A stretch of 64,000 nt of DNA, from NCBI RefSeq assembly GCF_003986935.1, contig NZ_RJZE01000009.1, forward strand, positions 186,001 through 250,000, written 5' to 3'. This document shows positions 9,149 to 18,106 of the stretch, one piece after another; within the stretch, counting starts at the first letter, position 1; every line of letters begins with the position of its first letter. This DNA comes from Paraburkholderia kururiensis JCM 10599 = LMG 19447. GTDB taxonomy: Bacteria; Pseudomonadota; Gammaproteobacteria; Burkholderiales; Burkholderiaceae. A program made the translations under genes and the position numbers. Below the pieces are notes generated by a model. It saw nothing but the letters and a program-made list of their open reading frames with translations, had not been told where the DNA came from and did not search any database.

Positions 9149-10310
9149 GGGAACCTCGGCTGCGCGTGAGCACCTTCAACACAACGGATTGATTGACGGA
9201 ACCGCAGTAGCAGCCCTCGTCGTCGACCACGGGGAGCGCCGTCGCGCTCGCGCACACGCGCGACACGACCTGTTCGAGCGATGCACCGCGCGAAATGGGT
9301 TCGAGCTGACGCAGCGCAGGCGTCGCGGTGCCCAACGCGTCGCGCGTAACGAAGCCGCGAATCTTGCGCGCCTCGTCGAGCACGAACGCGTAGTCCGCAC
9401 TGCCGTTGAGCGACTCGGCCACGCTCGACGCATCGAGATTGCGCACGAGCGGCACCGCGTTGGTCTGCATGAGATCGCCCGCCGTGAGATAGCGGCTCGT
9501 GTCCACGCCTTCGAAAAACGCGCGGACGTAGTCGTCGGCGGGCTGGCTGATGATTTCCTGCGGCGTGCCGATCTGCACCACGCGACCGCCTTCCATGATG
9601 GCGATGCGGTTGCCGATGCGCAGCGCCTCTTCGAGATCGTGCGAAACGAACAGGATGGTGCGGCGCTGCTCCTTCTGCAATTGCAGCAGCACGTTCTGCA
9701 TTTCCTTGCGCTTGAGCGGATCGAGCGCGGAGAACGCCTCGTCCATGATCATGAGCGACGGATTCACGGCAAGCGCGCGGGCGAGACCCACGCGCTGCTG
9801 CATGCCGCCCGACAGTTCGGAGGGCAGCTTCTGGGCGAACGCCGCGAGACCCACCTGCTCGAGCACCTCGAGCGCGCGCCTGTCGCGTTCCTTGCGCGAC
9901 ACGCCGGCCACTTCCAAACCGAACGACGCGTTGGCGAGCACGGTGCGCTGCGGCATGAGCGCGAACGACTGGAACACCATGCTCATGTCGGTGCGGCGCA
10001 GCGCGATGAGTTCGGAACGGCGCACGGCGGCCACGTCGCGGCCGTCGATCAGCACCTTGCCCGCGGTGGGCTCCACGAGTCGGTTGATAAGACGGATCAG
10101 CGTGGATTTGCCGGAGCCCGAGAGGCCCATCAGCACGAAAATCTCGCCTTCCGGCACCTCGAACGACACGTCCTGCACGCCGACCACCTGACCGGTCTTC
10201 GCGAAGATGTCGTCCTTCGTTGCGCCGCCCGACAGCATATCGAGCGCGAGTTTCGGATTGTTGCCGAAGACCTTGTACAGCCCTTCGACCACGACTTTTG
10301 GGGAATTCAT
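9141..10310 (-). CDS. choV: Choline ABC transporter ATP-binding protein
   Basis: A 389-residue ProV-type ATPase: Walker A GLSGSGKST at residues 62-70, signature LSGGMQQR near 165, Walker B LMIMDEAFSALD, then two CBS domains in the C-terminal 120 residues that in this family regulate uptake by ionic strength or osmolarity. Two ATGs nine bases apart open the frame. The upstream one (10319) abuts the GAGGAG site with no spacing, whereas 10310 has 9 bases of spacing and is the likelier start. First gene of the leftward operon. Confidence 0.93.
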   Translation of the reverse strand: MNSPKVVVEGLYKVFGNNPKLALDMLSGGATKDDIFAKTGQVVGVQDVSFEVPEGEIFVLMGLSGSGKSTLIRLINRLVEPTAGKVLIDGRDVAAVRRSELIALRRTDMSMVFQSFALMPQRTVLANASFGLEVAGVSRKERDRRALEVLEQVGLAAFAQKLPSELSGGMQQRVGLARALAVNPSLMIMDEAFSALDPLKRKEMQNVLLQLQKEQRRTILFVSHDLEEALRIGNRIAIMEGGRVVQIGTPQEIISQPADDYVRAFFEGVDTSRYLTAGDLMQTNAVPLVRNLDASSVAESLNGSADYAFVLDEARKIRGFVTRDALGTATPALRQLEPISRGASLEQVVSRVCASATALPVVDDEGCYCGSVNQSVVLKVLTRSRGSHV

Positions 10311-10319
10311 TGAATTCAT

Positions 10320-10893
10320 CTCCTCGTCGGGCAGGCGTCGGCCCGCTCACAGTGTGCATACATGGTTGCCAGAAAAAACCCCTGTGGGCCGACGATTTAC
10401 GACAAACGCTTGCGCAAATGCGACACATGCGCAAAGCGAACAGCCGTGCGGTGAAGCGCAAAGGCTTGCCGGATAAGGCTTTGGCGGGTCTGGGCGAAGC
10501 GTGGCGCCGGACGGCCGCGCGGGCGGCGCTACGCGGGCCAATGTCGGAATTTGTCGGATCGGCGTCCGATTGGGCACACCGGCCGGCACGCCTCGCCGGC
10601 CTGACGAATCAGGGTTGTCCCTGGTCTGCCGGCCGCGCCTGGCCTGCGCGGCATCGGAGGCGCGCCATCGCCCTTTCGCGTTACCCGAAAACTACCACCC
10701 AACGCGCGCCCTGCCATGACACCCCGCGACATAGTTTTCGCATGGTTTTTAACCGTGCCGATGGCTACATTGCCGCTCAAGGAACGCGAACGGTGCCGTG
10801 CACAACGAAGCAACCGGCCGCTGCGCGAGTCCACGAGCCGGCATTGCCCGTGCCGCCCCACATCGCTTTATCGCAGTCCGTCAGGTCGACATC
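10320..10893. other. Non-coding divergent region upstream of choV
   Basis: 574 bases with no convincing gene. It must carry the choV promoter (leftward) and that of the downstream hydroxylase gene (rightward). The 8-bp direct repeat at 10411-10435 is the clearest regulatory-looking element; a short palindrome (ATCGG-CGT-CCGAT) lies near 10557-10569. Confidence 0.6.
10411..10435. promoter_or_regulatory. Direct repeat TGCGCAAA-N9-TGCGCAAA, possible AraC-type operator
   Basis: Two identical octamers start 17 bases apart, about 100 bases upstream of the choV start codon. AraC-family activators commonly bind direct repeats with near-helical spacing. The GlxA/AraC-type regulator encoded in the same operon is the obvious candidate ligand; this link is inferred. 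Confidence 0.4.
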
Positions 10894-11817
10894 ATGTTAT
10901 CTACCGAACAATTCACGCTCCTGGGCCTTGCCGTTTCGGCGGTCGTCGTCAGCGCATCGCTTGTGGAAGCAGGCGTACTCAGCATCAGGAACCGGCACAC
11001 CGATACGCCGTTCGACTGGCACGAATTCATGCTCTCGCTCGCGGACCTGGTGGGCCGCAAGCTGATCGCGCTGTTGCCGCTACCGCTCACCACCGCCGTT
11101 CTCAATGTCGTGTGGCATTACCGCATTCACACGTTGGCGCTCAGCAGCGTCGTCGCGGTACCGCTGCTCTTCCTCGTCCAGGAGTTCTGCTACTACTGGT
11201 ATCACCGCGCGTCGCACCGCATCCGTTTCCTCTGGGCCACGCACGCGGTGCACCATTCGCCGAACCAGCTCACGCTCTCCACCGCATTCCGGCTCGGCTG
11301 GACAGGCAGACTCACCGGCGCCGTGCTGTTCTTCACGCCGCTCGTCTGGCTCGGCATGCGGCCCGAAGTCGTGCTGGCCACGCTCACGCTCAACCTGCTC
11401 TATCAGTTCTGGCTGCACACCACGTGGATACCGAAGCTCGGCTGGCTCGAGTACGTGTTCAACACGCCTTCCGCGCATCGCGTGCATCACGCGTCGAATC
11501 TGGCTTATCTGGATGCGAACTACGGCGGCGTGCTCGTGGTGTTCGACCGCCTGTTCGGCACCTATGTGGAGGAGCGTGCCGAGGAACCGTGCCGCTACGG
11601 GCTGGTTACGCCTACGCGCTCGCACAACCCGTTCGTCGTGGAACTCGAACATTGGGCGAGCCTCGCACGCGACATCGCGTCGGCAAAGGATGTGGGAACG
11701 GCGGCGGCGTATCTGCTGCGCCCGCCGGGCTGGAAGCCCGGCGGTGCAAGTGAAACGACGGAAGACCTGCGCCGGCGTGCCGGCATGAAGACAGCAGTAG
11801 CGGCCGGCGCGGATTGA
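10894..11817 (+). CDS. Sterol desaturase/fatty acid hydroxylase family protein
   Basis: A 307-residue integral membrane protein with at least four hydrophobic segments. The three histidine clusters of the membrane di-iron hydroxylase family are present: HRASH, HAVHH and HRVHH, spaced as in the fatty acid hydroxylase superfamily. Such enzymes hydroxylate or desaturate lipids using O2 and an electron donor. The substrate cannot be told from the sequence, and no neighbouring lipid gene helps. The start at 10894 places the first membrane segment at the N-terminus. It stands alone, convergent with rhaS. Confidence 0.85.
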   Translation: MLSTEQFTLLGLAVSAVVVSASLVEAGVLSIRNRHTDTPFDWHEFMLSLADLVGRKLIALLPLPLTTAVLNVVWHYRIHTLALSSVVAVPLLFLVQEFCYYWYHRASHRIRFLWATHAVHHSPNQLTLSTAFRLGWTGRLTGAVLFFTPLVWLGMRPEVVLATLTLNLLYQFWLHTTWIPKLGWLEYVFNTPSAHRVHHASNLAYLDANYGGVLVVFDRLFGTYVEERAEEPCRYGLVTPTRSHNPFVVELEHWASLARDIASAKDVGTAAAYLLRPPGWKPGGASETTEDLRRRAGMKTAVAAGAD

Positions 11818-11880
11818 GGGGCGAGTGCGTGTCCGCGGGGCCGCGGGGCCGCAACCGCCACGCGCTGAGAAGCCCTGCGA

Positions 11881-12888
11881 TCAGAAGTTGAAGTTGTCGA
11901 TATTGGCCGCGTCGAACGTGGTGGGCGGCCCGAGAATGACTTCGCCGCTCTTGCCGATGGTCCGCTTGCCGAGCTTGCCCGCCTCGAACGATTCGCCTTC
12001 CTTGCCGGTGATCGTGCCCGAAGCCAGGTTCGCTGCGGCATAGGCGGCGAGATAACCGAGCTGGCCCGGATCCCACAGCTGGAACGCCTTCACGGTGCCG
12101 TTCTTCACGAACGCGCGCATCTGGTTCGGCGTGCCGAGACCCGTCACGGCCACCTTGCCCTTGCTCGACGACGAGGAGATGTAGCGCGCCGCCGCGGCAA
12201 TGCCCACCGACGTGGGCGCCACGATCGCCTTGAGATTCGGGTACGCCTGCAGCAGCCCCTGCGTTTCCACGAACGACTTCTGGTCGTCGTCGTTACCGTA
12301 GGCGATCTTCACGAGCTTCATCTTCGCGTACTCGGGCTTTTTCAGTTCTTCCTGCATCCACTTGATCCACGTGTTCTGGTTCGTGGCGTTCGGCGTGGCC
12401 GACAGAATCGCGAACTCGCCCTCGCCGCCCATCAGTTTCGCCACGAGTTGAATCTGCCCGCGCCCGATGCTCTCCGCGTTCGCCTGGTTCACGAACAGCG
12501 TGCGGCCTTCGGGCGCCGTGTCCGAGTCGAACGTGACCACCTTGATGCCTTGCGACATGGCGCGTTTCAGATACGGCACGAGCGCGTTCGCGTCGTTGGC
12601 GGCGATCACGATGGCGTCCTGGTGCTGCGTGGTGAGCGTGTTGATGTACTGCACCTGCGACGAAGCACCGGCATCCGACGGCCCCACCACCTTGCCGTCG
12701 CCCTTGAACTCCTTGATGGCGGCCATGCCGCCGTCGTCGGCAATGACCTCGTACGGGTTGTTGATCTGCTTCGGAACGAACGCGATCTTGAGCCCATCCT
12801 TGATACCGGCGGCGCTTGCCAGCGCGCTGGTTCCGAGAAGCGCCGCGCACAGCAGCGCGGCACTGGCCTGACGTAATGATCTCGACAT
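11881..12888 (-). CDS. rhaS: L-rhamnose ABC transporter substrate-binding protein
   Basis: A 335-residue periplasmic sugar-binding protein with a signal peptide to about residue 27 (TSALASAA). It belongs to the ribose/rhamnose-binding family and resembles rhizobial RhaS over its whole length (KIAFVPKQINNPYEVIADDGG start, TTFDAANIDNFNF end). GAGGAG lies 9 bases upstream of the ATG. It is the last gene of the leftward rhaM-lactonase-rhaTPQS operon and is separated from rhaQ by 141 bases holding a hairpin. The name denotes the transport protein, not the E. coli AraC-type regulator of the same symbol. Confidence 0.92.
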   Translation of the reverse strand: MSRSLRQASAALLCAALLGTSALASAAGIKDGLKIAFVPKQINNPYEVIADDGGMAAIKEFKGDGKVVGPSDAGASSQVQYINTLTTQHQDAIVIAANDANALVPYLKRAMSQGIKVVTFDSDTAPEGRTLFVNQANAESIGRGQIQLVAKLMGGEGEFAILSATPNATNQNTWIKWMQEELKKPEYAKMKLVKIAYGNDDDQKSFVETQGLLQAYPNLKAIVAPTSVGIAAAARYISSSSSKGKVAVTGLGTPNQMRAFVKNGTVKAFQLWDPGQLGYLAAYAAANLASGTITGKEGESFEAGKLGKRTIGKSGEVILGPPTTFDAANIDNFNF

Positions 12889-12952
12889 GAAGCGTCTCCT
12901 CTATTGACCGGACGGGTGTCCGGAGTTGTTGATGTTTCTGGTGCGGTGCGCG

Positions 12953-12978
12953 GTATTGCGGCTGTGTATTGCGGCTGC
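12953..12978. repeat. 13-bp tandem duplication between rhaQ and rhaS
   Basis: GTATTGCGGCTGT followed directly by GTATTGCGGCTGC (12 of 13 identical), with degenerate further copies towards rhaQ. It lies in the untranslated stretch of the rha transport mRNA. Confidence 0.6.
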
Positions 12979-13011
12979 GCATTGAGTCTATGTATCGACT
13001 CTGCGTATTGC

Positions 13012-13026
13012 GCCCGCACTGCGGGC
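13012..13026 (-). other. Intercistronic hairpin just after rhaQ
   Basis: A perfect 7-bp palindrome (GCCCGCA-C-TGCGGGC) begins 3 bases after the rhaQ stop codon in the transcript. No T-run follows, so it is more likely an mRNA-processing or stabilising element ahead of the binding-protein gene than a terminator. Confidence 0.45.
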
Positions 13027-13029
13027 ACT

Positions 13030-14049
13030 TCAGTTCGAGCGCGCGAGCAACCGCCTGTCGCGCATCGCCCGCATACGCGCCGCGAGATTTGGCACGAGCA
13101 CCGATGCGAGCAGCAGCGCGCCCGTGACGATGGTGAGCGTTTCGCTCGATACGTCGACGAGCGTCAGCGCATTGCGCAGCACGCCTACGATCAGGAGCGA
13201 GAGCAGCACGCCGTACATCGATCCGCGTCCGCCGAAAATGCTGACGCCGCCGAAGAGAACGGCCGCGATCACCGAAAGCTCGAAGCCTTCGCCGTTGTCG
13301 CCGCGTGCGCTCGTGAAGCGCAGCGTGTAGACAATGCCCGCGAGCGCGCTCATGGCCCCCGAGAGCACGAAGAGGCGCAGCCGGATCTTCGCGACGTCGA
13401 TGCCCGAAAACGCCGCTGCGGTGGCATTCGCGCCGATGGCGAAGAGGCTGCGCCCAAACGCGGTGGTCTGCAGCAGCACGGTGAACAGCACCGCCGCGGC
13501 GATCACGATCAGAAACGGCAGCGGAACGAACGTGCCGCCCAACGTGTTCATGCCGAACAGCGTCCATGCCTGCGGAAAATCGGCCACCGCCTGGTCGCCC
13601 AGCAGCACGTAGGCAAGTCCCCGAAAGAGCGCGAGCGTGCCGATCGTCACCGCAAGCGAAGGCAAGTTGAGCTTCACGATGACGAGCCCGTTGATGAGCC
13701 CCGCGAGCGCGCCGAAGACGATGACGAGCGCCACCACTGCCGGCATCGGCAACCCCATGTGCCAGAGCACGCCCATCAATGCGCTCGATGCGCCGAGTAC
13801 CGACGCCACGGAAAGGTCGATCTCGGCGGCCACGATGATGAGCGTCATCGGCAGCGCCATCAGCGCGACTTCGGTGAGGTCCGCCAGCACATTGCCGAGA
13901 TTCGCGCCGGAGAGAAATACCGGCGACAGCACGCGCCCCAGTACGAGGCAAAGCACGAGAATCACCGCGAGCAGCATTTCCCAACTAAGCGCAACAGTGC
14001 GGCTGCGCGTGAGCAATCCGGAATCCGGCTTGACCGCTGCCTTAGCCAT
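13030..14049 (-). CDS. rhaQ: L-rhamnose ABC transporter permease
   Basis: A 339-residue permease of the RbsC/BPD-transp-2 family with about nine hydrophobic segments and the family signature near VAAEIDLSVASVLGASSALMG. It starts 8 bases inside rhaP, so translation is coupled. The pair RhaP-RhaQ forms the channel energised by RhaT. The P/Q labels follow rhizobial gene order (T-P-Q-S) and are the less certain part. Confidence 0.88.
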   Translation of the reverse strand: MAKAAVKPDSGLLTRSRTVALSWEMLLAVILVLCLVLGRVLSPVFLSGANLGNVLADLTEVALMALPMTLIIVAAEIDLSVASVLGASSALMGVLWHMGLPMPAVVALVIVFGALAGLINGLVIVKLNLPSLAVTIGTLALFRGLAYVLLGDQAVADFPQAWTLFGMNTLGGTFVPLPFLIVIAAAVLFTVLLQTTAFGRSLFAIGANATAAAFSGIDVAKIRLRLFVLSGAMSALAGIVYTLRFTSARGDNGEGFELSVIAAVLFGGVSIFGGRGSMYGVLLSLLIVGVLRNALTLVDVSSETLTIVTGALLLASVLVPNLAARMRAMRDRRLLARSN

Positions 14050-15118
14050 GGTCGCGTTTCCTCATCATGCGTTTGGCGACGGAGCGGGCGAGCAGCGTAT
14101 CCGCGGCGATGGCGGCCACAATCAACGCGCCTTCAATGGCCTGCTCCCAGAACGGCGAGACGTGCAGCACGACGAGCGCAATGCTGATCACGCCCAGCAC
14201 GAGCGCGCCCAGCGTGGCGCCGAGTATCGTGCCCACGCCGCCCGTAATCGCCACGCTACCCACCACGGCGGCCGCCACGACCTGAAGCTCGATGCCCTTC
14301 GCGGTGCTCGCGTCCACGGTGCCGAAGCGCGCGAGCCACAGCGCGCCCGCGAGCCCCGCGATGCTTCCCGAGATCAGGAAGCCCGTCATCACGCGCCGCT
14401 CCACGTTCACGCCGGCAAGGCGCGCGGCCTCGGGGTTCGAGCCGATCGCGTAGTACTCGCGGCCGGGGCGGAACTGCTTGAGATACACGGCGAGCGCGAG
14501 CAACACGAACGCGGAGAGCAGCACCAGCGTGGGCAATCCGAATACGGCACCCGTGGCGAGCCGCGAAAACGCGTCCGGCAGGCTCGTGGCATTGATCTGT
14601 CCGCCGTGCACCCACGCGTAATCCGCGCCGCGAAAAATATAGAGCGTGGAAAGCGTGGCGACGAGCGACGGCACGCGGCCCACCGCGACGAGCAGCGCAT
14701 TGATCGCCCCGCCCACGAAGCCGATGCCGATCCCCGCCGCGAGCGCAACGACCACCGGCATGTGCGGAAACGCGACGTACAGACTGCCCACGGCGTACGC
14801 GCTGATGCCGACCACCGACCCCACCGAGAGATCGATATGCCGCATCAGGATCACCACGGTCATGCCCGCCGTGAGCAAGGCCACAATCGAAACATTGAGC
14901 AGCACGTCGCGCAGATTCTGCAGATTGAGAAACTGCGGCCGCGCGAGCGCCGTGCCCACGATCAGCAGCACGAGCACGATGAAAAGTGTGGTTTCGCGGC
15001 TCTTCGCAAGCACGCCGACGATGCCGCCCGGCGCGCCGCGGCTGGCAATCGCAGCGACCTTGGCCGCGCCCTCGGCATGCGGCAGCGAATGACTGGGCGT
15101 GGTCGAATGGCGCATCAT
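14042..15118 (-). CDS. rhaP: L-rhamnose ABC transporter permease
   Basis: A 358-residue RbsC-family permease (signature near [20 protein letters not shown]). The start is set by an ATGA overlap with the rhaT stop: the ATG at 15118 shares bases with that TGA. The long in-frame extension upstream is read through rhaT in another frame and is not real. It is probably one half of the heterodimeric rhamnose channel. Confidence 0.88.
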   Translation of the reverse strand: MMRHSTTPSHSLPHAEGAAKVAAIASRGAPGGIVGVLAKSRETTLFIVLVLLIVGTALARPQFLNLQNLRDVLLNVSIVALLTAGMTVVILMRHIDLSVGSVVGISAYAVGSLYVAFPHMPVVVALAAGIGIGFVGGAINALLVAVGRVPSLVATLSTLYIFRGADYAWVHGGQINATSLPDAFSRLATGAVFGLPTLVLLSAFVLLALAVYLKQFRPGREYYAIGSNPEAARLAGVNVERRVMTGFLISGSIAGLAGALWLARFGTVDASTAKGIELQVVAAAVVGSVAITGGVGTILGATLGALVLGVISIALVVLHVSPFWEQAIEGALIVAAIAADTLLARSVAKRMMRKRDHG

Positions 15119-16650
15119 GCGGCCCGCCCCAGATGAATGTCGCGCTCGCCCAGCGCCGCGCTCATGATCCGCTCTTCGGTTGCTTCCGCCCGCGCGATGG
15201 CGGCCGTGATGCGCCCTTCGTGCATCACGAGCACACGGTCGGCCATGCCCAACACCTCGGGCAGCTCGCTCGAAATCATCAGCACCGCCATGCCCTCGCG
15301 CACGAGTTCGGCGAGCGCGCCGTACACCTCGGCCTTCGCGCCCACGTCGATGCCGCGCGTGGGTTCGTCGATGATGAGCACGCGCGGCCCCGTAGCGAGC
15401 CATTTGCCGAGCACCACCTTCTGCTGGTTGCCGCCCGAGAGCGTGCCCACTGGTGCGTTGAGGTCGCCGGCCTTGAGTTGCAGCCGCTTGCCCCACTGGC
15501 TTGCGAGCTGCATTTCGCGGCCCGCCGAAATCAGACCGTGGCGTACGAGCCTACCAAGCACCGTCATCGACGCGTTGCGCGCGATGCTGAGTTCCAGCGC
15601 CAACCCCTGCTGACGGCGGTCTTCGGGCACGAGCGCGAGGCCCGCCTTGACGGCCGCCGCCGGCCGCCCCGGCGCGAGCGGCTTGCCCGCAATGCGAATC
15701 TCGCCGGCATCGAGCGGGTCGATGCCGAAGATGGCACGCGCCACCTCGCTGCGCCCCGCGCCCACGAGTCCCGCGAGGGCCACGATCTCGCCCGCGCGCA
15801 CCTCGAACGAAATGTCCTTGAACACGCCGATGCGCGTGAGGCCGCGCACCGCGAGCAGCACGTCGCCAGGCGCCACGTCGGCCTTCGGATAGAAGCTTTC
15901 CAGATCGCGGCCCACCATCTTCGCGACGATCGCGCCCGTGGAAAGCTCGCCGGTGGGCGCGTCGAACACCTTTTCGCCGTCGCGCATGATGGTGACGTGC
16001 TGCGTGAGCGCGAACACCTCTTCGAGCCGGTGCGTAATGAACAGAACGGCCACGTCGCGCTCGCGCAGCTTGCGCACGATGGCGAAGAGCCGTTCGACTT
16101 CCGGCAGCGAAAGCGCGGCAGTAGGTTCGTCCATGATCAGCACGCTCGCGTTCAGCGAGAGCGCCTTGGCGATCTCCACCACCTGCTGGTCCGCGATGGA
16201 AAGCCCGCGTACGAGCTGCTCAGCCGTCAGTTCGACGCCGAGCGAAGCGAGCAGCGCATCCACTTCGCGGTGCATGGCGCCGTAGTCGATGCGCCCGAAC
16301 CGGTCCACGGGTTGACGCCCCATGTAGATGTTCTCGGCGATCGAGAGGTCGAAAAATAGTGTGGGTTCCTGATAGATCACCGCGATGCCGGCGTCGCGCG
16401 CTTCACCGGGTGTCGCAAAGCGGCACACGGTGCCGTTCATGCGCAGTTCACCGCTATCGGGCTCGTGCACGCCCGCGAGAATTTTCACGAGCGTCGATTT
16501 GCCCGCCCCGTTCTCGCCCAGCAACGCGTGCACTTCGCCGGGCCACAGCACGAGGCTGCCGTCGATCAGCGCGCGCACGCGGCCGAACGACTTGCTCGCC
16601 TGGCGTAGCTCGAGGCGCGGCACGCGGCCGTCATGTCCTTTCGTCTCCAA
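15115..16650 (-). CDS. rhaT: L-rhamnose ABC transporter ATP-binding protein
   Basis: A 511-residue double ATPase of the sugar-importer class. NBD1 has Walker [10 protein letters not shown] near residue 45, an IADQQ signature and Walker [15 protein letters not shown]2 has a degenerate Walker A (GLVGAGRSE), signature LSGGNQQK and Walker [17 protein letters not shown], as normal for this class. A TTG start is used: GGAG lies 7 bases upstream and no in-frame ATG exists nearby. The name follows the rhizobial transporter and is unrelated to E. coli RhaT permease. Confidence 0.88.
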   Translation of the reverse strand: METKGHDGRVPRLELRQASKSFGRVRALIDGSLVLWPGEVHALLGENGAGKSTLVKILAGVHEPDSGELRMNGTVCRFATPGEARDAGIAVIYQEPTLFFDLSIAENIYMGRQPVDRFGRIDYGAMHREVDALLASLGVELTAEQLVRGLSIADQQVVEIAKALSLNASVLIMDEPTAALSLPEVERLFAIVRKLRERDVAVLFITHRLEEVFALTQHVTIMRDGEKVFDAPTGELSTGAIVAKMVGRDLESFYPKADVAPGDVLLAVRGLTRIGVFKDISFEVRAGEIVALAGLVGAGRSEVARAIFGIDPLDAGEIRIAGKPLAPGRPAAAVKAGLALVPEDRRQQGLALELSIARNASMTVLGRLVRHGLISAGREMQLASQWGKRLQLKAGDLNAPVGTLSGGNQQKVVLGKWLATGPRVLIIDEPTRGIDVGAKAEVYGALAELVREGMAVLMISSELPEVLGMADRVLVMHEGRITAAIARAEATEERIMSAALGERDIHLGRAA

Positions 16651-16713
16651 ACCGTGTCTCCATGTTGGGGCCGTCGTGTTGCTCTCGTGTTATGCGCGGC
16701 CTCGGCGTGCTGC

Positions 16714-17646
16714 TCAAATCCGATAGATCTTTTCCGCATTGGTGCGAAAGAGCGCGGCCCGCTCGCTTTCGCTGGCACCGCTCACGATGTCCGCATATGC
16801 CCGCCACAACGCGCCATACGAACCGAACAACCGGTCCACCGGAAAATTCGAGGCAAACATGGCGCGCTCCACGCCGAACGTGTCGAGCGTTTGCAGCACA
16901 TAAGGGCGCAGGCTTTCCACGGTCCATTCGTGATCGAACATCGCGAGCCCGCTGATCTTCACGGCCACGTTCGGGCACGCAGCCAGCGCGCGCATGCCTT
17001 CACGCCATGCGCGATAGCCGGCCACGCTGTTGCGGTCCACGAACATGCCCGCGTGATTCACGATGACCGGAATGTCGGGATGCGCCCGCGCAAGCGCCGC
17101 AGCCTCTTCCATCTGTGACGGATACAGTTGCAGATCGAACGAGAGCCTGTGTCTGGCTAGCAGCGCGAAGTGACGACGCCACGTGTCGTCGCGCAGGTAG
17201 TGGCGCCCCACATAGTCGTAGAGCGGGTTCGCGTGCACGTTGAGAATCTGGCGGATGCCGCGCGTGTTGGCGAACGCGGCGTGCGCGGCGAGAATCTCGG
17301 GCGCGTCGGGGCGGCTCAGGTCCGCCGCGGCCACGATGCCGTTGGGCCAGCCTCGGCCTGCACGGCCCTCGTGCTCGCGCGCATCGTCGGCGAGCGATTG
17401 CAGCCAGCGCGTTTCCTCCACCGGATCCGCAGGGTCGTGATTCGCCTCGACGTGCACGACCTTCAGCACTTCGAGGCTGCCTGTCTCGTCAGCATCACGC
17501 ACGAGGTCGGCTACGACATAGTTGTGCGCAAGCTCGCGTGCGTCGCCAACGAACGAAACGCCCGGTTTCGCGAGCCACGGGTAATGGTGCGTATCGATGT
17601 CCCAGAAATGAACGTGCGGATCGACAACCTGCAAGGTCTGCGGCAT
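16714..17646 (-). CDS. Amidohydrolase-2 family lactonase, probable L-rhamnono-lactonase
   Basis: A 310-residue TIM-barrel hydrolase of the COG3618 type with the metal-binding DPHVHFWD motif near the N-terminus and a conserved VNHAGM segment about residue 190. Family members hydrolyse sugar lactones such as L-fuconolactone and L-rhamnonolactone. Its place between rhaM and rhaT makes it the likely second enzyme of rhamnose oxidation, opening the lactone made by the rhamnose dehydrogenase encoded at 19138-19920. The ATG at 17646 has GGGAG 6 bases upstream; the upstream extension runs into rhaM and is rejected. The precise lactone is inferred from context. Confidence 0.82.
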   Translation of the reverse strand: MPQTLQVVDPHVHFWDIDTHHYPWLAKPGVSFVGDARELAHNYVVADLVRDADETGSLEVLKVVHVEANHDPADPVEETRWLQSLADDAREHEGRAGRGWPNGIVAAADLSRPDAPEILAAHAAFANTRGIRQILNVHANPLYDYVGRHYLRDDTWRRHFALLARHRLSFDLQLYPSQMEEAAALARAHPDIPVIVNHAGMFVDRNSVAGYRAWREGMRALAACPNVAVKISGLAMFDHEWTVESLRPYVLQTLDTFGVERAMFASNFPVDRLFGSYGALWRAYADIVSGASESERAALFRTNAEKIYRI

Positions 17647-17666
17647 GGCGCTCTCCCTTGGTCCGT

Positions 17667-17981
17667 TCAGGGCAGGTGGAACAGCGGTTCGAGCGACGTT
17701 TGCAGCGGCGCGCCGTCGGGCGCGGTCTGCATGATGTCGGCCATGTAATCCCACCATTTGCGCATAATGGCGAGCTCCGGAAGCTGCTCCATGGTGTGGC
17801 CCGCGCGGCGCTTGAGCACGGCGAAGAGATGGTGGGTGCTTTCGTCGAAGAAAATCCAGTAGTCGCTGATGCCGGCTTCGCGCAGCGCGTCGGCAAGCGC
17901 GGGCCAGATCTCGCGATGACGTCGCTCGTATTCGTCGCGTTGACCGGGGTTGAGCACCATCCGGAAGGCGATAGTCTCCAT
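17667..17981 (-). CDS. rhaM: L-rhamnose mutarotase
   Basis: 104 residues, the same length as E. coli RhaM, with the active-site set Y18, H22 and W76-W77 and the C-terminal FHLP close to the E. coli FYLP. It interconverts the anomers of L-rhamnose, probably supplying the form used by the dehydrogenase. It is the first gene of the leftward rha transport operon, about 50 bases downstream of the predicted transcription start, with the next gene 20 bases on. Confidence 0.93.
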   Translation of the reverse strand: METIAFRMVLNPGQRDEYERRHREIWPALADALREAGISDYWIFFDESTHHLFAVLKRRAGHTMEQLPELAIMRKWWDYMADIMQTAPDGAPLQTSLEPLFHLP

Positions 17982-18036
17982 GCTCTGTTTCTCCTCACGT
18001 GCGGGTTTTGGCGGGCCCGGCGCCGTGTTTTGAGCG

Positions 18037-18066
18037 ACTATAATTCGTGCACCGATAGCCAACCAA
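18037..18066 (-). promoter_or_regulatory. Sigma70-like promoter of the rhaM operon
   Basis: Reading leftward: -35 TTGGTT (18066-18061), 18-base spacer, -10 TATAGT (18042-18037). The -35 lies inside the element shared with the promoter at 23477-23505. Confidence 0.6.
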
Positions 18067-18070
18067 TCCG
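18054..18070. promoter_or_regulatory. Rhamnose-regulon element, copy 1
   Basis: GATAGCCAACCAATCCG matches the copy at 23493-23509 at 15 of 17 positions, and both overlap the -35 region of a leftward promoter of a rhamnose operon. Here it also belongs to an inverted repeat CCAACCA-N5-TTGTTGG (18059-18077, 6 of 7 paired) in the region shared with the divergent LysR-type gene, a typical place for a LysR operator. Confidence 0.6.
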
Positions 18071-18106
18071 TTGTTGGGATCGGCCGATCCACAAACCGAA
18101 TCGCAC

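Noticed and set aside
7139..9169. A 676-codon plus-strand frame opposite the choline regulator and choW
   Set aside because: Composition is typical of an antisense frame (His/Arg/Ala-rich), and it lies opposite clear AraC and permease genes.
10347..10589. An 80-codon minus-strand frame upstream of choV
   Set aside because: It covers the control region including the direct repeat and encodes low-complexity Arg/Pro/Ala; treated as non-coding.
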